A stretch of 64,000 nucleotides of DNA, taken from contig UQHW01000004.1 of NCBI GenBank assembly GCA_900540935.1, positions 38,892 through 102,891 on the forward strand. The letters run 5' to 3'. This DNA comes from an uncultured Collinsella sp. Its GTDB lineage: Bacteria; Actinomycetota; Coriobacteriia; Coriobacteriales; Coriobacteriaceae. Made by a program: the position numbers and the translations under genes. How positions within the stretch are numbered: position 1 is the first letter of the stretch; each line of letters opens with the position of its first letter. The notes under the pieces were generated by a model. The model ran no database searches. It had not been told where the DNA came from and saw only the letters and a list, made by a program, of their open reading frames with translations. Of this stretch, positions 58,973 through 64,000 are shown in pieces.

Positions 58973-60211
58973 CTAGGGCCTGGACGTTCCACAGTTGCTG
59001 CAGAACTTGCCGCCGTTTTCGCTGCCGCAGTTGGGGCAGAACCACTTGGTCGGTGCCGGGGCGGGTGCGGGACTGCCACACTCGGGGCAGAACTTGCCGG
59101 TGTTGGTGGCGCCGCAGCTGCAGGTCCACGTGCCGGCCGCGGGGGCGGCGGGTGCCGGTGCGGGAGCGGGTGCCGGAGCCGGCTGTGGGGCAGCCTGCTG
59201 CTGTGCCTGGCCGGCGGCGAACAGCTGGCTGGCGTTCATGCCGCCCATGCCGCCCGCCATGCCCATGCCCATAAAGCCGGCCATCGCGCCGTTGGGGTTG
59301 GCGGCTGCTGCGCGCATCGCATCGCTCTGGGCGCTGGCGATGTTGGCGGCTGCCATGGTGGGATCGCGCATGACCGCGGCCTTCTGCAGGTCCTTGATCA
59401 TCTGCTCGTCTTCTTGCGAGGCGGCGATGGAGTTGACGCCAAAGCTCACGATCTCAACGCCGCGCAGGTCGCGCCAGTCGGCGGAGAGGACTTCGTTGAG
59501 CGCGCGGGCGAGCTCGGTGGTGTGGCCGGGGATGGCGCTGTAGCGAATGCCCATCTCCGAGATCTTGGCAAAGGCGGGCTGCAGGGCGGTGAGCAGCTCG
59601 GACTTAAGCTGGCTGTCGATCTGGTCGCGCGTATAGCTATCGGTCACGTTGCCGCACACGTTGGTGTAGAACAACAGCGGGTTGGTGATGCGGTACGAAT
59701 ACTCGCCATTGCAGCGCACGGAGATGTCGACGTCCAGGCCAATGTTGTTGTCGACCACGCGGAAGGGCACGGGCGAGGCGGTGCCGTACTTGTTGCCGAT
59801 GATTTCCTTGGTGTTGATGAAGTAGACGCGCTGGTCCTTACCTGCGTCGCCGCCAAAGGTAAAGCGGCTGCCGATATTGGCGAACGTCTCCTTGATGGAG
59901 TCGCCCAGGTTGCCGCTAAAGACGCTCGGCTCGCTGCCGGTGTCAAAGACGAACTCGCCGGGCTCCAGCGCGACCTCGATGATCTTGCCGTTTTGCACCA
60001 CGAGCATGCCCTGGCCGTCGTTGACGGCGATGACGGAGCCGTTGGAGATGACGTTGTCCTCGCCGCGCGTGTTGGAGCTGCGGCCACCGGTGCGCTTGCT
60101 GCCCTTGCAGGCCAAGACGTCGGCAGGCATCGATTCGCAATAGATAAATTCCTTCCACTGGTCGGCCATGACGCCGCCGGCAGCACCCAATCCAGCTTTC
60201 AAGAGTCCCAT
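58973..60211 (-). CDS. SPFH-domain protein with C-terminal double zinc ribbon (YdjI-like)
   Basis: Membrane-associated scaffold protein (412 aa) resembling YdjI of Bacillus subtilis. The SPFH (virion-core-like) domain covers ~20-270 (VIAVNDGQGMLVVQNGKIIE; FRVVDNNIGLDVDISVRCNG). A Met/Gly-rich hinge (MAGFMGMGMAGGMGGM), a Pro/Ala stretch and two zinc ribbons (CSCGATNTGKFCPECG and CPNCGSENGGKFCSNCG) follow. In B. subtilis, YdjI localises a PspA-like protein to damaged membrane. Here it is clustered with a zinc-ribbon membrane protein and a DUF4428 protein, suggesting an envelope-stress module. Confidence 0.85.
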   Translation of the reverse strand: MGLLKAGLGAAGGVMADQWKEFIYCESMPADVLACKGSKRTGGRSSNTRGEDNVISNGSVIAVNDGQGMLVVQNGKIIEVALEPGEFVFDTGSEPSVFSGNLGDSIKETFANIGSRFTFGGDAGKDQRVYFINTKEIIGNKYGTASPVPFRVVDNNIGLDVDISVRCNGEYSYRITNPLLFYTNVCGNVTDSYTRDQIDSQLKSELLTALQPAFAKISEMGIRYSAIPGHTTELARALNEVLSADWRDLRGVEIVSFGVNSIAASQEDEQMIKDLQKAAVMRDPTMAAANIASAQSDAMRAAAANPNGAMAGFMGMGMAGGMGGMNASQLFAAGQAQQQAAPQPAPAPAPAPAPAAPAAGTWTCSCGATNTGKFCPECGSPAPAPAPTKWFCPNCGSENGGKFCSNCGTSRP

Positions 60212-60259
60212 GGTGATCTTCCTTTCTCGTCAAAGGCCGGGTGATATTGGTCAGAATGG

Positions 60260-61579
60260 CTAGTCGTCCTTGTTGTCCTTCATGACAACCGTGGTTTCGG
60301 TATGGCTAAAGGTGTCGTGCTTCTCGGTCAGGTCGAGGTCTCCACAGTAGTAGTCGGCGTGGGTTGCCTCGTTGGCTGTCTTGAGCTGGCCGACCAGCAG
60401 CACGTCTGCGATAATCACGATGATCAGCGGCGCGACGATGTTGATGAGGATGCCCTCGATGTCAAAGGCGAGGTAATCCGGATTGAAGGCGTTCTCACCC
60501 ATGAAGAGGATCTGGGAGAGGACAAATCCGATCGCAAAGAACAGTACCGAGGCGATGACGAGCTTGGGCTTGGAGCAGGGGAGCTCGCCGACCATGCGGC
60601 CGGTTTGGCCGTTCATGGCAAACAAGTAGCTCTTGCCGTTCCACGAGGTAGAGAGCATCCACACGGGGAACAGGGCATAATCGCTGTTTTCCCAGGTGTA
60701 GTCGAGCTGCTTGCTTTCGACTGTGGCGTCGTCGTACTCGTCGACGACGGTTTCGCGCAGGGCCGAGACCGTGCTTTCCTCCATGCGGCGTTCGGCGCGC
60801 GCCTTGCAGGTTTCGCAATCCTCGTCATAGCGGTTGGCGATGTAGCCGGGCATATAGGCGACTGAGAACGGACGCAGCGCATCGTAGTCAAACGGCTCGA
60901 TGGCGTCCATGTGGCCGTCGGGCATCTTGGACGATCCGTCGACGGGCACGCGCTCAAACAAGATATTGCCTTTACGGTAGGCGTCGTAGTGGTCGGTGGT
61001 CGTGACGGTGCGGTCGGATTCCTCGGTCACGGTCTCGTTGGTCGCATCGAAGTACACTTCGCCGTCTACGCGGGCGCCGTAAAGCCAAAACGGCACGTAA
61101 ACGCCTTGGACTTCGTCGATGTGGTTGCCGGTGACAAAGCTCTTGGGCAGCAGGATCTTGCCCTTGTAGTGCTCTTTGAGCGCGGCCATAACGTCGTCGC
61201 GCCCGAGCTTAAACGGGATCACCAGGTCTGGTGAGAAGTCGCCCGAGAGCTGACCGGGTGCCACGGCGGGGTTGCCGCAGTACGGGCAGGTGGTAACGGC
61301 GACGGTACCGTCCGAGATTAGCTCGGCGCCGCACGACGAGCAGATATAGCCGGCGTTTTGGGCGAGCTCCTGCACCGCAGCGTCGACGGCGGGCTTGGGT
61401 GCCGCTGCGGCGTCGGCTTTGGCGTCTGCCTTGTCCTGGCGCTCGCGATAGAGTGCCTCGACTTCTTCGACTTCAAAACGCGAATCGCAGTAGTCGCAGA
61501 CGAGCTTTTGCTCGGCGCTGGCAAAGTGAAGGGGGCCGCCGCACGCGGGACACTGATAGTTGACGCTCTCGAAGGCCAT
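60260..61579 (-). CDS. zinc-ribbon membrane protein (YdjG-like)
   Basis: 439-residue protein with two N-terminal zinc ribbons: CPACGGPLHFASAEQKLVCD followed by YC, and CSSCGAELISDG with CPYCGNPA. Then comes a large beta-rich region (~105-330; FKLGRDDVMAALKEHYKGK, FVTGNHIDEVQGVYVPFWLY) that resembles the TFIIB-zinc-ribbon/YdjG family, and two C-terminal helices (~335-400). Likely partner of the SPFH protein downstream, by analogy with the ydjG-ydjI pair. Zn2+ binding is predicted from the cysteines only. Confidence 0.8.
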   Translation of the reverse strand: MAFESVNYQCPACGGPLHFASAEQKLVCDYCDSRFEVEEVEALYRERQDKADAKADAAAAPKPAVDAAVQELAQNAGYICSSCGAELISDGTVAVTTCPYCGNPAVAPGQLSGDFSPDLVIPFKLGRDDVMAALKEHYKGKILLPKSFVTGNHIDEVQGVYVPFWLYGARVDGEVYFDATNETVTEESDRTVTTTDHYDAYRKGNILFERVPVDGSSKMPDGHMDAIEPFDYDALRPFSVAYMPGYIANRYDEDCETCKARAERRMEESTVSALRETVVDEYDDATVESKQLDYTWENSDYALFPVWMLSTSWNGKSYLFAMNGQTGRMVGELPCSKPKLVIASVLFFAIGFVLSQILFMGENAFNPDYLAFDIEGILINIVAPLIIVIIADVLLVGQLKTANEATHADYYCGDLDLTEKHDTFSHTETTVVMKDNKDD

Positions 61580-61603
61580 GATCGGTCCTTTCCGTGCCGG
61601 GGG

Positions 61604-62341
61604 CTATACGCCGATGGCGCCGCCACAGTATTCGCAGCGCCCACTGGCATCGGGGATGGTGGTCGCGCCACAGAAGGGGCAGGTGACCGCGGTCTTGGGG
61701 GCCTTGGCGGCCGCGACGCTGTCGCGCGTTTCCTGACGCAGCTGCACCAGCGCATCGCGGACTTCGGTTGCCTGGCGCTTGGCCTCGCGGTACTCGATGG
61801 ACCCGCGCTGCTCGATGGTGGAGTCGTTTACGCGCAGGTTGATCTCGGTAAAGTACGGCGTGTTGACGTGGATGGTCAGGTTAAAGTCGTAATCCAGGTC
61901 GTAGCGCGGCGGATTGTAACTCTTGCGCTCGCCGTCCTTGGTCTCGCGATAGATCTCGGTCCGATGCTCGTCGATATCCATGTCACAGCCGAGTACCTGC
62001 GAGAACTCGATGATGTCCGGGTTGGCGTCACGCCAGCGCGTCTGCGAGGTAATGATCAGCAGTCCTGCGTCCTCGTCGAGCATGATGTTGGTACGCCCGG
62101 CAGAGAGCGTGCGCGTGGGGTTGAAGGACGTCAGGCGCTCGGCGTTGGCCTCGCGGTAGGCGAGTTGCTCGCGGATGTCGTCTGCAGAGCTGGAGCGATA
62201 GCCGTGGAAGAAGGGGGAGAGCTTGCCGGCACACTCTTTGCACAGGTAGCCTTCATCGATCTTGGTCTTTCCTAAAAGGCCTAGCTCAGCACCGCAAATC
62301 GCGCACTCTTTCTTCTCGAACATCTTGTCAAAGAAGCCCAT
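61604..62341 (-). CDS. DUF4428 / zinc-ribbon protein
   Basis: Soluble protein of 245 aa. The N-terminal ~50 residues (CAICGAELGLLGKTKIDEGY then CKECAGKLSPF) match DUF4428 zinc ribbons. A central beta-rich domain follows (~75-180), and a C-terminal zinc ribbon (CPFCGATTIPDASGRCEYCG) ends the chain. It is the first gene of the four-gene minus-strand operon (25 bases to the next gene). Proteins of this type occur with SPFH and PspA-like stress genes; the direct role is unknown. Confidence 0.8.
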   Translation of the reverse strand: MGFFDKMFEKKECAICGAELGLLGKTKIDEGYLCKECAGKLSPFFHGYRSSSADDIREQLAYREANAERLTSFNPTRTLSAGRTNIMLDEDAGLLIITSQTRWRDANPDIIEFSQVLGCDMDIDEHRTEIYRETKDGERKSYNPPRYDLDYDFNLTIHVNTPYFTEINLRVNDSTIEQRGSIEYREAKRQATEVRDALVQLRQETRDSVAAAKAPKTAVTCPFCGATTIPDASGRCEYCGGAIGV

Positions 62342-62529
62342 GGTTGCCTCCCATCAACAGGTAGCGTGTGTCACTGAGTCCTAGGCCCTTTCGACACCAC
62401 CTATATTGCGAATCAGCACCGCCGCCCACCCGACCGAATATTGCCGTTCGGCACCGCCATTAAATGCCTTCCCGCGCATCCCCGTTACGCTCGGGCTGCC
62501 ATGCAGTCCAGAGAACGAGGAGGTTCCAC

Positions 62530-63132
62530 ATGGCGAGAAGGATCAGGGCCAGGGAGGTCCTGAGGCTGAGGTCGGTGAACGGGCTTTCGCAGAACGCGAT
62601 CGCCCGCACCGCCCACGTCTCGAAGCACAGCGTCCAGGACGTGCTGGAAGCCGCGAGGGAGCGGGGCGTCTCCTGGGAGGACGTCGAGGGGATGTCCGAG
62701 GAGGCCGCCTACGCGCTGCTGTTCCCCGGCAGGGGCGACGCCGGGCCGGTGCACGCCGACCCCGACTGGGCACGCGTCCACCGCGAGCTCGCGAGGACCG
62801 GCGTCACGATGGCGCTCGCGACCGGGAAGAGGTCGCCGCGCTACCGCGACGTCGAGCCCGTGCTGAGGTCGGGGCAGGACAGGGCGCCAGCCGGCGAGGC
62901 GTCCGGGGACTGCGGCTACGTGCGCGGCGCCGGCTTCTACGGGGAGGAGTGGGCATGGACGTCAACGCGGAGACCGCCCGCAAGCTCAGGGAGATGGGGG
63001 CGGCCGAGCTGCTCGCCGCCCTCTCCGCCCAGGACGAGGCCGTGTGCGCCGGGATGGCGTTCGCCGAGCGCGTCCAGATGGCGGTGGACGAGGCGCACTC
63101 CGACTTCATCACGCAGAAGGTCCGCAACCTGA
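62530..63132 (+). pseudogene. istA: IstA transposase remnant with internal deletion
   Basis: Residues 1-~93 are the IstA head: helix-turn-helix (EVLRLRSVNGLSQNAIARTA, SKHSVQDVLEAAR) and DWARVHRELARTGVTM. Without a frame change the sequence then jumps to the typical IstA tail (ALATGKRSPRYRDVEPVL, then RGAGFYGEEW), near 62809. The DDE catalytic core of ~300 residues is gone, so no transposase activity is expected. IstA-like sequence ends near 62953; the open frame to 63132 beyond that merely overlaps istB. ATG 62530 follows GAGGAGG. Confidence 0.75.
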
Positions 63133-63689
63133 CGAGGAGGGCCGGCCTCAGGTACCCCGAGGCCGACGTCCGCTCGGTCGACTTCTTCGAGGGCCGCGGC
63201 CTCGACAGGGTGGCGGTGGCCGAGCTCGCGACCTGCGGGTTCGTCGGGCGCGGCGAGAACGTGGTTCTCCAGGGCCTCACCGGCACGGGCAAGACCTACC
63301 TGGCCTGCGCGCTCGCGAAGGCCGCCTGCGCCAGGAGGGTGAGGTCGTGCTACGTCCGCCAGCCCGACCTCGAGGACCTCTGGCGCGAGAGCCGTGACCG
63401 GCCCGGCGGCGAGCGCAAGCTCGTCCGCAAGTACGGGGCGTTCGGCCTGCTCGTGATAGACGAGTGGCTGCTCGACAGGCCGGACACCGAGTTCAGGTCG
63501 ATGCTGCTGGAGCTGATGGAGCTGAGGTACGGCACGGCCTCGACCGTATTCTGCACCCAGTTCAAGAAGAAGGACTGGCACCCGAGGCTCGGCGGCGGGG
63601 TGCATGCCGACGCCATCATGGACAGGATCGTGCACAACGCGGTCTGGGTCGACATGGGCGAGGCCAACATGCGGCAGCGCCGCGGATAG
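62955..63689 (+). CDS. istB: IstB-like helper ATPase of IS21-family element
   Basis: AAA helper protein of IS21 transposition (244 aa): N-terminal helical part, Walker A GLTGTGKT (107-114), Walker B LLVIDEWLL, sensor region STVFCTQFKKKDWHP and the arginine-rich end MDRIVHNAVWVDM. The length is near normal, so this gene looks intact although its partner IstA is deleted; it could act only in trans. ATG 62955 has GGGGAGGAG upstream. Reading frame 62406-63689 as one CDS is rejected because its first 180 codons lack family similarity. Confidence 0.88.
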   Translation: MDVNAETARKLREMGAAELLAALSAQDEAVCAGMAFAERVQMAVDEAHSDFITQKVRNLTRRAGLRYPEADVRSVDFFEGRGLDRVAVAELATCGFVGRGENVVLQGLTGTGKTYLACALAKAACARRVRSCYVRQPDLEDLWRESRDRPGGERKLVRKYGAFGLLVIDEWLLDRPDTEFRSMLLELMELRYGTASTVFCTQFKKKDWHPRLGGGVHADAIMDRIVHNAVWVDMGEANMRQRRG

Positions 63690-63707
63690 ACCGGTAGCAA
63701 TAAAAAA

Positions 63708-63735
63708 GCACCGGGGCCAGTGTCGGCCCCGGTGC
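63708..63735 (-). terminator. minus-strand terminator at the IS right end
   Basis: Perfect stem GCACCGGGGCC/GGCCCCGGTGC. Read on the minus strand it is followed by T6 (63702-63707), so it would stop transcripts entering the IS from the right. Confidence 0.75.
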
Positions 63736-63875
63736 CCAAGCGCGATATCGGCGGTGCTGTTTCGCGATATTCAACAGTGCTCAAGCGAGCAAATACTCAT
63801 CACTTTTGATGATGGGGGAGCGCACGATCTTTCACGATACCCAGACGGCTCAAGAGGTCTCCACAACTGGGACAC

Positions 63876-63934
63876 ATGGCCCATTTTTCATCCCCAAATA
63901 ACTTGCGGTGAAATAGTTCCTAAATGTGGGCCAT
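63876..63934. repeat. palindromic repeat at the window end
   Basis: ATGGCCCA (63876-63883) and TGGGCCAT (63927-63934) bracket ~43 bases that contain TTGCGGTGAAATA, the 13-mer also found in the 11195-11261 inverted repeat. The rest of 63777-64000 shows no gene. Confidence 0.45.
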
Positions 63935-64000
63935 AAAAGGCCAAAGGGGGTGCGGACGATTTCTTGGACCGCGCCTAGGCGTATCCAAGCTTCCTGCGGT

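Larger units (their letters stand above)
62403..63770 (+). mobile_element. decayed IS21-family insertion sequence
   Basis: Inverted ends GCGAATCAGCACCGCC (62408-62423) and GGCGGTGCTGTTTCGC (63750-63765) lie in arms that match at 19 of 21 positions (62403-62423, 63750-63770). A second, subterminal copy of the left motif occurs at 62435-62456, as is usual for IS21 ends. It carries an istA remnant and istB. AGG arginine codons and strong GC bias set it apart from neighbours. The outer ends and target duplication could not be fixed. Confidence 0.72.

Noticed and set aside
62406..63689. Single 427-codon CDS over the IS element
   Set aside because: The first 180 codons are the wrong frame of the istA remnant; IstB similarity begins at 62955 with its own SD.

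Overview
The window reads as chromosome of a high-GC, anaerobic gut actinobacterium of the Coriobacteriia, most like Collinsella. This is inferred from gene content and style (Ech-type hydrogenase, several PTS and phospho-glycosidase genes, luxS, an NRAMP-related magnesium transporter of the type known from Eggerthella lenta, GC-rich codon use, and many hairpin-rich intergenic repeats). No database search was possible. No rRNA, tRNA or CRISPR array was seen.

Layout. 1-4003: energy-converting [NiFe] hydrogenase operon (echA/B fusion, C, D, E, F). 4004-4710: two tandem structured repeats. 4711-11058: a 2115-residue sortase-anchored surface protein with a vWA domain and ten isopeptide-type pilin repeats. 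11281-16575: a two-component system divergent from an ABC-2 exporter. 16798-20198: a MacB-like ATPase with an FtsX-type permease. 20364-28671: Fe-S DUF362 protein, alpha/beta hydrolase, hemolysin III protein, CNNM/CorC-type protein, a stand-alone cyanophycin-synthetase N-domain protein, YtxH and PRC-barrel proteins, and a deacetylase-like protein with lost metal ligands. 28921-32219: structured leader, MgtE-like protein and NRAMP-related transporter, probably one magnesium unit. 32655-37031: an OatA-like acyltransferase, then ribokinase plus nucleoside hydrolase. 37149-41204: beta-glucoside PTS operon controlled by RAT antitermination. 41387-49061: LacI regulator and an operon of FucI-type isomerase, split transketolase and FGGY kinase, then a YczE-type membrane protein and a ROK kinase. 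49333-50610: luxS and a DUF4867 gene. 50549-52230: an AAA ATPase gene between two direct repeats. 52373-53803: a second 6-phospho-beta-glucosidase. 53945-57941: two membrane sensors and one response regulator. 58050-62341 (minus strand): zinc-ribbon/SPFH envelope operon. 62403-63770: a decayed IS21-family element.

How the genes work together. The cell appears to ferment plant glycosides (PTS uptake, two GH1 enzymes) and an unidentified sugar that is isomerised, phosphorylated and cleaved by transketolase. D-apiose is one candidate. Reduced ferredoxin would be reoxidised at the Ech hydrogenase with ion pumping. The surface is shaped by the adhesin, the O-acyltransferase and an SPFH stress module.

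The most unusual items are the isomerase/transketolase/kinase operon, the paired MgtE-like and NRAMP-related genes behind a structured leader with an overlapping 10-codon ORF, the repeat-flanked ATPase with a copied gene end, and the families of palindromic intergenic elements.
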